Source: Oceanimonas pelagia (GTDB lineage Bacteria > Pseudomonadota > Gammaproteobacteria > Enterobacterales > Aeromonadaceae). From it: DNA of 64,000 bases. Made by a program: the position numbers and the translations under genes. This document shows, in pieces, positions 9,627-18,761 of the stretch. A model generated the notes under the pieces. It had not been told where the DNA came from, did no database searches, and was given only the letters and a program-made list of their open reading frames with translations. The stretch is from positions 2,154,001 to 2,218,000 of the forward strand of contig NZ_CP118224.1 of assembly GCF_030849025.1 (NCBI RefSeq), written 5' to 3'. Within the stretch, counting starts at the first letter, position 1; each line of letters starts with the position of its first letter.

Positions 9627-9939
9627 GGTTTTTATAGGGGGGATCTTTGGACGCCCAGCTCTGTTGGTAGATAGACTCTACATGAGCGTCCACCGCCCGG
9701 GAGAAGTTCAGGAACTCCCCCCGGGTAAAGGTGATGTTTTGATTATCCTTGGACCGCCAAATCAGTTCGGTGATGTCGGGGTCCAGTATCAGACGCAAAG
9801 CCCTACTGGCAATCAACCCCATACTGTCAGGATCGATATCAAAGACACTGCCGTTCCAGGTAAAACCTGCGGCAATATTCTCATGCCGCTGTGCATTCAC
9901 CCGTCCCGACTTGTCAGGAGACTTATGGCTGATAATCAA
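9622..9939 (-). CDS. DUF4376-like tail fibre assembly protein
   Basis: 105 residues with the F-x-W-x-G-x-x-F-D-x-D pattern (GFTWNGSVFDIDPDSMGLI) and a following helical half, as in DUF4376 domains of phage tail-fibre assembly proteins. The start is TTG at 9939, seven bases after GGAG, inside the end of the upstream gene (17-bp overlap), so translation is coupled. It likely acts with the fibre encoded just downstream. Confidence 0.65.
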   Translation of the reverse strand: MIISHKSPDKSGRVNAQRHENIAAGFTWNGSVFDIDPDSMGLIASRALRLILDPDITELIWRSKDNQNITFTRGEFLNFSRAVDAHVESIYQQSWASKDPPYKNQ

Positions 9940-10279
9940 ACTCGAACTCCTTTTTCAAAAATTGAGGACCCGCGTTCACTTTGATGATGTAGGTACCTGG
10001 GGCATCAAACTCGAACACAGGTTGCTCGGTACAGTGGTAGTTCACTCCTTCGATGGTTACGGTGCAAGGTAGCGGCAGCTGCTCAAGGGGGTAATCCCCC
10101 TTGGAGTGAATGGTGCCCGTGGCGTGCTCAACCCAATACTCTGCATCAGTAACACCATCAGGACAAGGTAAGGCCGATTGCCCCTCCATAACATTCAACG
10201 GTAAAAATTCAGGTATCCCCGAAAAGCAGTGAGATATCTCCCCGGTATTCGTGTCGTACACAACGTATTGCTGAATCAT
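9923..10279 (-). CDS. Tail-associated protein upstream of fibre
   Basis: 118 residues beginning MIQQYVVYDTNTGEI, an opening common in phage fibre-chaperone proteins, followed by a beta-rich C-terminal half (CTVTIEGVNYHCTEQPVF). Overlaps the J stop codon by 4 bp (ATGA). Probably a fibre assembly or connector protein; a specific family is not certain. Confidence 0.6.
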   Translation of the reverse strand: MIQQYVVYDTNTGEISHCFSGIPEFLPLNVMEGQSALPCPDGVTDAEYWVEHATGTIHSKGDYPLEQLPLPCTVTIEGVNYHCTEQPVFEFDAPGTYIIKVNAGPQFLKKEFEFDYQP

Positions 10280-13200
10280 CGTTTTACCTCCAAGGCCACT
10301 AGGGATCGGTTCCTAACATCAAGGGTCCAAGCTGAGGTTTGATCATAGGTCTGAAACACCTTTATTTTATAGGTATGGGTTCCTGCCGGTGGTGTGTGTT
10401 TAAGGGCGATGGCTCCATTCCCCATGGACACTACCGCATAGGATTTGAACCGTGTAAAAAAACCAACAAATTGAAGGGCTATCCGATTGTCGTCGTAATC
10501 CAGAGTCATGTAGTAATTGCGCCGTCCATACGAAGCGTTATGTACCTCGGTGTCTGGTGCCATGGCTGCGTTGGCGGTAATAAGTACCGGGTTTCCTGTT
10601 GTAGTCACGGTTAGCGTTAACACAGTGACACGGTTATTCTCATTTCTGGTCGTGGTCGAGAATGTGCTGCTGGAGGCAACCGCCGAAGGGATTGTTACCG
10701 CCTGCCCGGCCAACTGCAGTGTATCAATACAAGCGTTGGGAACCTGCAGCGTTCCTCTCAAATCAGCATTGTGGGCCACCAGGTTTCCTTGAGGGTCTAC
10801 CGAAAACCCTGAGCCAATGTTGATTTGGCCACCAGAGATATTTACAGCGTTCAAGTCCAGGGTGTTGATATAAGGGGCATCCACCTTATTAGCGATCAAT
10901 TGGTCGATATAGGCCTGTTTGATGAATGTTTCATTCATCAACACCTTACCACCTTCAACAACGAACAGGTTTTCTTTAGTCGTGGGTTTGGCGGGGTCGA
11001 AAGCGACCACTTTACCCGCCGCCAATGCCAACTCACTTCCTCCCCCAGCTTTAGCGACCAGACCAATACCAGCAGTCACGTCACCGGCGCTGGCTTTGAC
11101 CCCCCACAACGCTTTATGTGCTTCAGATCCTTGCTCATCAATGGTGCTAACCGTCTGACTGAGAGTTTGCACTGTGCTTTGAGTGCCGTTCAAACTGGAC
11201 TGCACTGTTTCGACGGATTGAGCCAGGGCTGAGTCAGCATCCGCCCGGGCCGTCTGCTCTGCCAGAATGTCAGCTTTAGCCTGATCAGCCGTCCCTTGAG
11301 CCGCCGCCGCCGCCGCCGCCGCATCCGTCGCTACCTTATCGGTGGCACCTACCCATTTTGTACCATCCCACCGATGAGGCTTATTATCCGTGGACCGGAT
11401 CCACAGGTTCTTAGCATCTCGGTTCGATCCAGTGGGGGCTGACGATTGGTAAAACAAACGTCCCTTACCATCCGCCGTCGTTTGGGCGGCTGCCGCTGAG
11501 GCGCTAACACTGCTGATCTGGTTAGCCATGGCTGAGACAGCATCCGCCCGGGCCGTCTGCTCAGCGGCAATCGCAGCATCAGTCGCCGCCTTGTTACCGG
11601 TCACCGTTGCCGTCAGTGCCGAGATATCGTTTGCCATCGCAGTGTTGGCGTCGGCCCGGGCGGTTTGCTCAGCCAGGATCGCGGCATCGGTCGCGGTCTT
11701 GTTGCTGTTCACCGTCGCTGTCAGTGCCGAGATATCGTTTGCCATCGCAGTGTCGGCGTCAGCACGGGCGGTCTGCTCGGCCAGGATCGCGGCATCCGTC
11801 GCGGTCTTGTTGCTGTTCACCGTTGCCGTCAACGCCGATATATCATTGGCCATGGCCGTGTCAGCGTCAGCGCGGGCGGTTTGCTCGGCCAGGATCGCAG
11901 CATCGGTCGTGGTCTTGTTGCTGTTCACCGTTGCCGTCAACGCCGATATATCATTGGCCATGGCCGTGTCAGCGTCAGCGCGGGCGGTTTGCTCGGCCAG
12001 GATCGCAGCATCGGTCGTGGTCTTGTTGCTGTTCACCGTTGCCGTCAACGCCGATATATCATTGGCCATGGCCGTGTCAGCATCCGCCCGGGCCGTCTGC
12101 TCTGCCAGAATCGCGGCGTCGGTCGCGGTCTTGTTGCTGTTCACCGTCGCCGTCAACGCCGAAATATCACTGGCCATGGCCGAGTCAGCATCCGCCCGGG
12201 CCGTCTGCTCTGCCAGGATCGCAGCATCGGTCGTGGTCTTGTTGCTGTTCACCGTCGCCGTCAACGCTGAAATATCACTGGCCATGGCCGAGTCAGCATC
12301 CGCCCGGGCCGTCTGCTCTGCCAGAATATCCGCCACGTTTTTATTCACGGCACTGGTCAGCGTCGTGATCTGGTTAGAGAGGGCGGTATCCCCCTCTTGT
12401 CGGGCGGTCCGCTCAGCTTGGATAGCCGCAGCGCGAGCCCCCTGTTCCGCCTGAATGTCTGCTGCCCGGGCTGCCGCTTCTGCTTGGATCGCGGCAATCC
12501 GCTCCCCGGCCTCTTTTTGCACCTCACCAAGGGCTTTTTCCAAGCCCCGCCGCTCATTGACACGCTGCCGAGTCTGCCCCCGAGCGTTCTCAATCAGGTT
12601 GTTGATACCCGCTAACGAGTTAGCTTCCTGAGGAACCGTGACCACCTTCTGGGTATCGGGATGAAGGTCATCCCAACTGATCTCCCCGGAGATTTCATCC
12701 AGAATCTCCGAAGGGTTACGCACAGTAACCACAAAGGTGCCGTTAGGGTCATGAAGTGGTCCCTCGTCCCCGTTAGCATTAACATGGGTCACCCAGTAGT
12801 AATAACCCCGATCACTTTTCAGGTTGGTGTCGTGGTACATCATGGTGGGGGAACCGGCCACCAGCATGGAAGTAATGTCCAGGCGGGGAGGGTCCACCGG
12901 CGTTTTATCAGGGTTGAGAGCCGTCTCCTGACGATAAATACGAGTGTACCCGGTACCGTGGGATGGGTATTCATCCCAGGAGATATTGGCCCAGGTTGAG
13001 AAGGCGGCCACCTCCACCCCTGTGGGTTTGGTCGGGGGCTGAACCGCAGAAGGGATACGAACCTCAAAGCCCGTAGTGTTACTCGGGAAGACGTGACCCG
13101 AGGTGAATGGGGTCTCCAAGATCCCCCAAACAAACCATAGCTGATCAACGTCTACATCCAGGTACTGAAGCTGTGGACTCAATGCCACTTCCTTGGCCGT

Positions 13201-15960
13201 GGCAAAGCTATTCTGGCTACTCAGGAACCAACGCACGTTTGGTCTCGGAACGATGTCGTAAGTTAGTTCCGGGTCAATAATCAGGCCCCAGTGTTTGGAA
13301 ACATCCTGAAACGATAAGATTTCGGGGTACTGTACAGAGTCATACTGGTAGAATAACGGACCAAAGCGATCCCCCAGGTAATCTTCCAGGTACAACTCCA
13401 CATCCAGCTTTCCTGAGGGATATTCACGGTCAAAAAGCTGCTGCTCATAGGTATAGACCACACCGGTGCGCGGCAAATCTAATTCCCGCAGAACTTCGCC
13501 AGTAGGGCGGTCTTTAATCTGTACGAAGGCTCGTTTGATGGTAGACAGGTTAAACAGGTCCACATGGAAGGTCTGCCCCTCGTAGGTCTCCGCAAAGGAC
13601 AGCCCCACGTTGAAGTGCAGATCCCGGCGCTGGAAACCCGTAGTGCGCTCGGTCACCTTCACGTTTGTGGCATTGGCCGCCAGGTGCGCCGCCGTAATTT
13701 TTACCAGCGTCAGCTGTACTGGAGCACTGTCCTTGGTGCCGAACAACCCCACTGCTCGAACGAACAGCTGATAATTGTTGGGCTCAACATCCAACCAAGC
13801 ATCAGTAGTGGGTGTTTGCCCCAACATCTGGAAAGCTGAACTGGTATCGGGTCCCGCCCATACCTCATAACGAAGTGCCTGAGGACTGGCATCCCAGGTA
13901 ACTTTCAGCCTGAGTGAGGGTTCCCCGTCCTTCATTTCCCGTACAAACTCGGCCTGCACATTGGTGGGGGGAGTTAGAGACTTGTCGATGGCTTCTGGTT
14001 CAGGAATCCCTTCGAAGTACGCCTGCTCCTCGGCCACGAACTTGTCCATGTTGAGCAGCTTGAGCTGCACCATGTACTGTCCGGCCGAACTTTGGGATTC
14101 ATCCAGCGACATCACCCGGAAGGTTTGTGCCGTCCCAACATAATCCGAATGTTCGATCACAAACGGTGCATGTGGGGGGATATCCTCAAGAACACGACTA
14201 CAAGGCAGGGAGGAGAGTTCTCCCTTTGACGTCACCTCAAAGCTGCACTCCTCAAGGTCCAGATAACCCTGGACCCTCAAGGTGTAAGTACCGGGGTGTT
14301 CAAAATACACCGGTTCATGCAGATGAACCGTAGAGCCATCAATGGATTTTAAACGGCCAGTCAACCCCCACCCCATTTCGGCGTCACCCAGGGCCACAAT
14401 GTCCCCTAACTGCAACACCTGTCCCGCCATAGGGAGTGCGCAGCTCACCAGGATGGTTTCGGTATTGGCTTCCACCAAGATCCGAACGGCCTTACGATGA
14501 GCTTCATGTTCATAAATACAGCCGGGAAGCTCCAGTTCTAAGGGCTGAACACCCAACCTTTGAATAGTGGGGTCCTGACTCTCGGGCTTTCCTGAGAGCG
14601 TTAACGGTGGTAGAGCCTCCATATCCCAACCCCGGTTGGGGTTAACATACGAAGCATTGATGAGGTTGTATCTTTCCTTTACATCGGTGAAGCTGTACTG
14701 GAAGGTAATGTCATCGCCTTGATCAGGGGCCACTACCGATTCGGGGGTCAACAGCATAATCGCCGGTTCGGCTCGTTCGGCAACGACTGTAAGATTACCA
14801 CGCCCATCATCCAGAATGTTGGCAAAGGCGGTACCCGCGATATAACGCAGGGTTTCCAGCCCCGGCTTGGCCTCGGCCAGTACCCCATTAAACGTGTATT
14901 TTGGTCCTACCGTTGGATGACCCACCATGGTGTCGGCATCCTTGGCGAGGCGATACAGATCGTAGTCATTCAGGGTGATGAAAGGCTGGTATTTACGCAT
15001 ACCAAACCGCTCATTCATCACCAGTTCTCGAATAAGCCAGAAGGGGTTATCTGTCCAATGCTTGGTAGTGGTAAAAGTACCGTCCCAAGGATGAAACTCA
15101 TCGTAGGTGCGGGTACGGGGGTCGTAGTTGGTGGGCAGACTCACCAACAACCCACCATAGATACCTGAAATATTGGGGAGGCGGGTGAATTGATCATTAC
15201 TGTAAAGAACAGCGTGCATCATGGCCAGATCAGTGTGAGACCGCTTGGTAGCACTCTGGTCATGAGTCAGAACCACCTCATAGGCTTCCCACGAGACATC
15301 AGCCAGATACTCGGTGTCGGAGTTTTTTGATGATCGAAGCACCCGGATATCATAATCGGTATCCACCGCCTCAGTAGCCAGTCGAACACCATGTTCCACC
15401 CTGGCTCCCGTTGTGGTCTTATCGTTCACCGTAAAAGGACTGCCGGGGAATGGCTGCCAATCCGTGGTCCCCGAGGGCCGGTAATCGATGTTATAAGTGA
15501 AGGATGTCCTCATCTGGCCGTCAGTGTTCGACAGCATCAGCCGTTGAATATTAAGGATCACTTCGAGACGGTTAAACAACCCTCGACGAACGGCCGGGGT
15601 GGTCCGAATCACTGGCTCACCCTGCTTCAACTGAGCCTGGACCCCGTAAGCAATACCACTCCCTTTCAAATGGTAAGGGATGGGGGTGGGGTTTAGCTCA
15701 TCCCCGTTGTTGTACCCCAAACGGATGGAACCCGTCTCAAAGTTCAGCTGCCCGTTGGGGTCTCTGACAGGAGTATCGGCTAAGTAGACGTGCTGAAACG
15801 AATCATGCAGAGGGCCGGCAATCGGACCTTCCGATATCGCCAACACCCCTTCTATTAAGGCCTGGGAATGTAAACCGTCAGGGTGGATGGTAGGTTCTTT
15901 GGGTTGCCCCCCCCCTTTCCCGCCACCCGCCCCTTTCAAAAAGTTAGGCTTGTTGCTCAT
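10276..15960 (-). CDS. J: Central tail fibre / host specificity protein J
   Basis: 1894-residue lambda gpJ-type tail tip protein. Seen in order: a Gly-rich N-terminus; the conserved LHSQALIEGVLAISEGPIAGP segment; a long tail-hub region; fibronectin-like modules (about 680-1090); a coiled-coil tract with 36-residue repeats (about 1205-1480); and a C-terminal beta domain. It closes the tail tip and contacts the receptor. The start at 15960 follows a start-associated repeat variant (15974-15982). The gene is much longer than lambda J (1132 aa) because of the added repeats and C-terminal domain. Confidence 0.93.
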   Translation of the reverse strand: MSNKPNFLKGAGGGKGGGQPKEPTIHPDGLHSQALIEGVLAISEGPIAGPLHDSFQHVYLADTPVRDPNGQLNFETGSIRLGYNNGDELNPTPIPYHLKGSGIAYGVQAQLKQGEPVIRTTPAVRRGLFNRLEVILNIQRLMLSNTDGQMRTSFTYNIDYRPSGTTDWQPFPGSPFTVNDKTTTGARVEHGVRLATEAVDTDYDIRVLRSSKNSDTEYLADVSWEAYEVVLTHDQSATKRSHTDLAMMHAVLYSNDQFTRLPNISGIYGGLLVSLPTNYDPRTRTYDEFHPWDGTFTTTKHWTDNPFWLIRELVMNERFGMRKYQPFITLNDYDLYRLAKDADTMVGHPTVGPKYTFNGVLAEAKPGLETLRYIAGTAFANILDDGRGNLTVVAERAEPAIMLLTPESVVAPDQGDDITFQYSFTDVKERYNLINASYVNPNRGWDMEALPPLTLSGKPESQDPTIQRLGVQPLELELPGCIYEHEAHRKAVRILVEANTETILVSCALPMAGQVLQLGDIVALGDAEMGWGLTGRLKSIDGSTVHLHEPVYFEHPGTYTLRVQGYLDLEECSFEVTSKGELSSLPCSRVLEDIPPHAPFVIEHSDYVGTAQTFRVMSLDESQSSAGQYMVQLKLLNMDKFVAEEQAYFEGIPEPEAIDKSLTPPTNVQAEFVREMKDGEPSLRLKVTWDASPQALRYEVWAGPDTSSAFQMLGQTPTTDAWLDVEPNNYQLFVRAVGLFGTKDSAPVQLTLVKITAAHLAANATNVKVTERTTGFQRRDLHFNVGLSFAETYEGQTFHVDLFNLSTIKRAFVQIKDRPTGEVLRELDLPRTGVVYTYEQQLFDREYPSGKLDVELYLEDYLGDRFGPLFYQYDSVQYPEILSFQDVSKHWGLIIDPELTYDIVPRPNVRWFLSSQNSFATAKEVALSPQLQYLDVDVDQLWFVWGILETPFTSGHVFPSNTTGFEVRIPSAVQPPTKPTGVEVAAFSTWANISWDEYPSHGTGYTRIYRQETALNPDKTPVDPPRLDITSMLVAGSPTMMYHDTNLKSDRGYYYWVTHVNANGDEGPLHDPNGTFVVTVRNPSEILDEISGEISWDDLHPDTQKVVTVPQEANSLAGINNLIENARGQTRQRVNERRGLEKALGEVQKEAGERIAAIQAEAAARAADIQAEQGARAAAIQAERTARQEGDTALSNQITTLTSAVNKNVADILAEQTARADADSAMASDISALTATVNSNKTTTDAAILAEQTARADADSAMASDISALTATVNSNKTATDAAILAEQTARADADTAMANDISALTATVNSNKTTTDAAILAEQTARADADTAMANDISALTATVNSNKTTTDAAILAEQTARADADTAMANDISALTATVNSNKTATDAAILAEQTARADADTAMANDISALTATVNSNKTATDAAILAEQTARADANTAMANDISALTATVTGNKAATDAAIAAEQTARADAVSAMANQISSVSASAAAAQTTADGKGRLFYQSSAPTGSNRDAKNLWIRSTDNKPHRWDGTKWVGATDKVATDAAAAAAAAQGTADQAKADILAEQTARADADSALAQSVETVQSSLNGTQSTVQTLSQTVSTIDEQGSEAHKALWGVKASAGDVTAGIGLVAKAGGGSELALAAGKVVAFDPAKPTTKENLFVVEGGKVLMNETFIKQAYIDQLIANKVDAPYINTLDLNAVNISGGQINIGSGFSVDPQGNLVAHNADLRGTLQVPNACIDTLQLAGQAVTIPSAVASSSTFSTTTRNENNRVTVLTLTVTTTGNPVLITANAAMAPDTEVHNASYGRRNYYMTLDYDDNRIALQFVGFFTRFKSYAVVSMGNGAIALKHTPPAGTHTYKIKVFQTYDQTSAWTLDVRNRSLVALEVKR
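11527..12335 (-). repeat. 108-bp tandem repeats in J
   Basis: About seven near-identical copies of a 36-residue unit (core AILAEQTARADADTAMAND, then ISALTATVNSNK) plus a degenerate copy. Several are almost identical at DNA level. The unit is an alpha-helical coiled-coil segment; copy number could change by slippage or recombination. Confidence 0.9.
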
Positions 15961-15991
15961 GTCGTGATCTCAGTCTGGATTCGAAGGGCGC

Positions 15992-16729
15992 TTAACTGGT
16001 AAACGCCTGGTTAATCTGTTGCCAGTTGAAAGTGAAGTCGGACGGTGGTGTCGTGTTATCCTGCAAATAACTCCAACCCCCTCGGTTCTCCATTACCGGC
16101 AGCTCTCCATTGGTTCCGGGCTTCACATCCATGGCATAGGATATGAGATGACCAGACCATTTATGACAGCCCAGAATGATCGGGATCGGGGTACCCGCCT
16201 GAACAGTGGCCTGGTAGTTACCAAAGTAGCTCCGCTTTTGCTCCTGAGGGGCCGGCGCCGTCGGTTTGTCGTAGAGGAGTCCCTGTAACCCCGTCATAAG
16301 GTAATAAGACCCCGCCATAGTTACCAATACGGAGAGAGTAGCTACAGCAACCGTCGCGAGCATAGAACCGCCAACAGCTGTAGCGGTCAGGGAGGCCCCC
16401 CCAGTGAAGGGCGACAGCAGGATACCCACTACGATCAATGTGACTCCAACCACCACTCGCAACCAATCTCCTCCTCCGGCGCCGGCAAAGCCGGGCTCTG
16501 GACGAAGATGAACCTCGTCCCGGCCCCAGGTATCGTCAAGCTGGGCCGGTGTAGAGAAGTGATCCACCCGTACCGGGATCTTTCGTCGGGTCTTATGAGG
16601 ATTAAAGGCATCCACCGTCTGCAAGGCCGTCAATGCCTGACGAAGGGTTTTGGCCTTAACTCGCAAGGGTTCCGATAGGTGTTGCTTTAGGTGACCGTGA
16701 AGGTGAATAGTGATAAAGCCGTCACTCAT
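15992..16729 (-). CDS. I: Tail assembly protein I
   Basis: 245 residues in the lambda gpI position between K and J. A ubiquitin-like N-terminal half (ITIHLHGHLKQHL...) leads to a glycine-rich turn, a hydrophobic hairpin (about 88-155) and a C-terminal region with GTPIPIILGCHKWSG. Required for tail-tip assembly in lambda and not part of the finished virion there. Its start overlaps the JAMM gene stop by 8 bp. Confidence 0.88.
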   Translation of the reverse strand: MSDGFITIHLHGHLKQHLSEPLRVKAKTLRQALTALQTVDAFNPHKTRRKIPVRVDHFSTPAQLDDTWGRDEVHLRPEPGFAGAGGGDWLRVVVGVTLIVVGILLSPFTGGASLTATAVGGSMLATVAVATLSVLVTMAGSYYLMTGLQGLLYDKPTAPAPQEQKRSYFGNYQATVQAGTPIPIILGCHKWSGHLISYAMDVKPGTNGELPVMENRGGWSYLQDNTTPPSDFTFNWQQINQAFTS

Positions 16730-17078
16730 CGCTCATCTCCTTGTCAAAGACCTGATCCAGCAGCACCATGTAGTCAAAGGCCACGCTGTACTGCCAGACA
16801 CTGCTCTGGTCAATAATGTAATGCTGCCAGTCAGGGTAATGCTGAAAGGTTCGGTAATCAGACACGGACAGATTTCCACTGGTACGCGGATGGGTGTGCC
16901 AGCTGGCCACCACTCGCCCCATATAAGGGGCCAGGTCGGCATCAGCCACCTCAAAGGCGAGGGCCGGCTGTTCGGCCCGGTTGGGCAGCTCAATGATCTC
17001 ACCATTGTCGAGCACCACGCCGCAGCGTTCCGGGCCCGGTTGCCACAACCTTTGAAGCTGTACAATCAGTTCAGTCAT
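16722..17078 (-). CDS. JAMM/MPN metallopeptidase (half of lambda K)
   Basis: 118 residues with a clean JAMM zinc motif, SWHTHPRTSGNLSVSDY (His61, His63, Ser71, Asp74) and an upstream Glu near position 27-30. In lambda this domain is the N-terminal half of tail protein K. Here it is a separate protein whose start (17078) overlaps the preceding NlpC/P60 gene by 8 bp. Longer frames upstream run through that gene and are rejected. Confidence 0.85.
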   Translation of the reverse strand: MTELIVQLQRLWQPGPERCGVVLDNGEIIELPNRAEQPALAFEVADADLAPYMGRVVASWHTHPRTSGNLSVSDYRTFQHYPDWQHYIIDQSSVWQYSVAFDYMVLLDQVFDKEMSDE

Positions 17079-17559
17079 TAGAAATCTCCTGAGCCTTGAC
17101 CAATCGTTGTTGTTGGTACAACGGCAGTGTCTCAAGCAATAAGGACGACCGAGACTCACACCATTGCTCATAATTTGGCGGTCGATACATACCCCGAACC
17201 AGACGACGCATTACCGGAGATATCTCCTCAATAACCGACACCCGGTTACGGGACTGATGCAGAACCTTGTTTTGCCCCACATATACGGCCAGATGGTTAA
17301 TACGGCCAACATGGTAGATGTCCAAGGCCAGTAGATATCCGAATCGACAGCTGTTGAGTCCACCGTTGATTAACTCAAAACCCTCGGCCTCCAACCCTTC
17401 CGCGATCAGATCAAAATCCGGCTGTAAAGGCCAGCCTTCTGGGTTGGCGTAATTTCGGGGGTTAAGTCCCATCACCTCACGGTAGAACTCCGCCACCAGA
17501 GTTAAGCAATGTTGCCGCCCCGGGTCATACGGGCGACCTTCCAGATAGGATAAATCCAC
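17071..17559 (-). CDS. NlpC/P60 peptidase (other half of lambda K)
   Basis: 162-residue cysteine peptidase of the tail tip that probably cuts peptidoglycan during DNA entry. Nucleophile Cys18 in GRQHCLTLV and His89 in RINHLAVYVG match NlpC/P60. The gene lies between L and the JAMM gene, so the two lambda K domains are encoded separately and in the reverse order. Its own start follows the L stop by about ten bases with GGAGG. Confidence 0.88.
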   Translation of the reverse strand: MDLSYLEGRPYDPGRQHCLTLVAEFYREVMGLNPRNYANPEGWPLQPDFDLIAEGLEAEGFELINGGLNSCRFGYLLALDIYHVGRINHLAVYVGQNKVLHQSRNRVSVIEEISPVMRRLVRGMYRPPNYEQWCESRSSLLLETLPLYQQQRLVKAQEISND

Positions 17560-17568
17560 AGTACCTCC

Positions 17569-18060
17569 TTACAGCACCACACCCGGAAACTCAGGGGGGA
17601 GAAACTTCCGGGCGGGTAAGGTGAAATGGGGGGTGTCAGAATGGCGGCGAAGCTCAAACACCACCATGGCAGAGTTGGCAGAGAAGGCCCGGCTTATGTG
17701 CCACTCGGAGGTATCCGCCAGCCCGGTCTGCAGGTCATCGGGATGTACTCGATATCTAACCACCCGAGCCATATCAAACACACCAGCCTTAATCAGGGCA
17801 CTGAACTGGGATTCTGGGTTGGGGAAACTTAGCTTAGGTCGAGAGTGCTCCCCCGACTCATCCACGGCGACACCTGCCAGGTTGTAAGGGAAATAGTTCC
17901 AGGTAAAACCCTGGAACTGTAGCGAAGGACCTGAGGTGTAACGCAAGATGGTGAGGGACTGATCAGGATTGACCAGCTCAATCTTGAGCAGTTCAATATA
18001 TTCCTTGCCTGTCAGGGTATGGCTTTGCCGTTGATGCGATAAGGGGAGATCGGTCTTCAT
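17569..18060 (-). CDS. L: Minor tail protein L
   Basis: 163 residues in the lambda L position between M and K. The YxSGPSLQFQGFTWNYFPYNLAGVAVDESGEHSRPKLSFPN stretch (positions ~46-85) corresponds to the part of lambda L that precedes its Fe-S C-terminus. I start at 18060, where a start-associated repeat variant (18072-18080) precedes the ATG; the longer frame opens with TTG at 18180 in noncoding-looking sequence. Lambda-type cysteines of the Fe-S cluster are not seen, so this may be a cluster-less relative. Confidence 0.75.
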   Translation of the reverse strand: MKTDLPLSHQRQSHTLTGKEYIELLKIELVNPDQSLTILRYTSGPSLQFQGFTWNYFPYNLAGVAVDESGEHSRPKLSFPNPESQFSALIKAGVFDMARVVRYRVHPDDLQTGLADTSEWHISRAFSANSAMVVFELRRHSDTPHFTLPARKFLPPEFPGVVL

Positions 18061-18374
18061 GGTCTGCCAGCATTGGATTCGAGCGTTGCCGACAGTGTAA
18101 AGCAGGAGATTTTTTTTCGCCCAAAAATAATACCCCCAACCGAGGTTGAGGGTCTTTAGCGAATCCAAATCTGGAGACAACGACCATGTGTAGACATGAC
18201 GTGCTTCGAGATTTAGCCGACCATTGCTGGCCGACGGGTTAAATGTAGAGCATAATGACTTAGGAGGTCAACCAACAATATTTCATATCCTCCCAAATAA
18301 TCGAGGGTTAGGAAAACTACCCCCATTAAATCAACGACTTAACCAGCTCATCTGACCAGTCGATAACTTGACGG
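18061..18374. other. Gene-free gap in the tail operon with orphan leader
   Basis: 314 bp between M and L. On the plus strand it carries an intact start-associated leader (CTTTAGCGAATCCAAA, then CTGGAG, 18155-18176) followed by an ATG that opens only an 18-codon frame (18186-18242). On the minus strand it carries a terminator hairpin. It looks like the scar of a lost plus-strand accessory gene. Confidence 0.55.
18124..18152 (-). terminator. Terminator-like hairpin between M and L
   Basis: Minus strand: CCCTCAACC / GGTTGGGGG stem with one wobble pair and a very tight loop, followed by TATTATTTTT. Its presence inside a single tail operon suggests partial attenuation. Confidence 0.55.
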
Positions 18375-18761
18375 TCAGTACACCAACTCCACCAGTTCGA
18401 CCCTAAATCCCTGAACCACACCACTTCCACCTATGACAGCGGGAGGGAAGTTGGGCGGGGATTTGAACAGCACATTCAAGTCCCCAAACCGGGGGTGAGG
18501 ATAGATAAAGGGCACATGCAGTTGATGATCAAGGTAAAACTGCTCCAGATGCCCCAGATTCACTTCAGGCTTGGTATCTCGATCCAGTACCCCTTCGGGA
18601 GTCAAAAACCACTTCATCGCCGGAAAATTAAGCTCAAAAGTCCGTTGCCCCGGATAGGCCGGAGCCACCGCATGAACCCAGCCCCGCCCCATTTTGGTCC
18701 GGCCACCCGGGTCCGGGTACTGGGTGGCTTCGGTATGATGTTTATAGATAAATCTGGCCAT
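18375..18761 (-). CDS. M: Minor tail protein M-like
   Basis: 128 residues directly after the tape measure gene (1-bp overlap), the lambda M position. The C-terminal GVVQGFRVELVELVY beta strands resemble tail-tip proteins of that family. Sequence resemblance is modest; the call rests mostly on gene order. Confidence 0.65.
   Translation of the reverse strand: MARFIYKHHTEATQYPDPGGRTKMGRGWVHAVAPAYPGQRTFELNFPAMKWFLTPEGVLDRDTKPEVNLGHLEQFYLDHQLHVPFIYPHPRFGDLNVLFKSPPNFPPAVIGGSGVVQGFRVELVELVY

Noticed and set aside
11528-12454. Three overlapping plus-strand frames opposite the J repeats
   Set aside because: They repeat every 108 bp like the real gene's tandem units and are its shadows.
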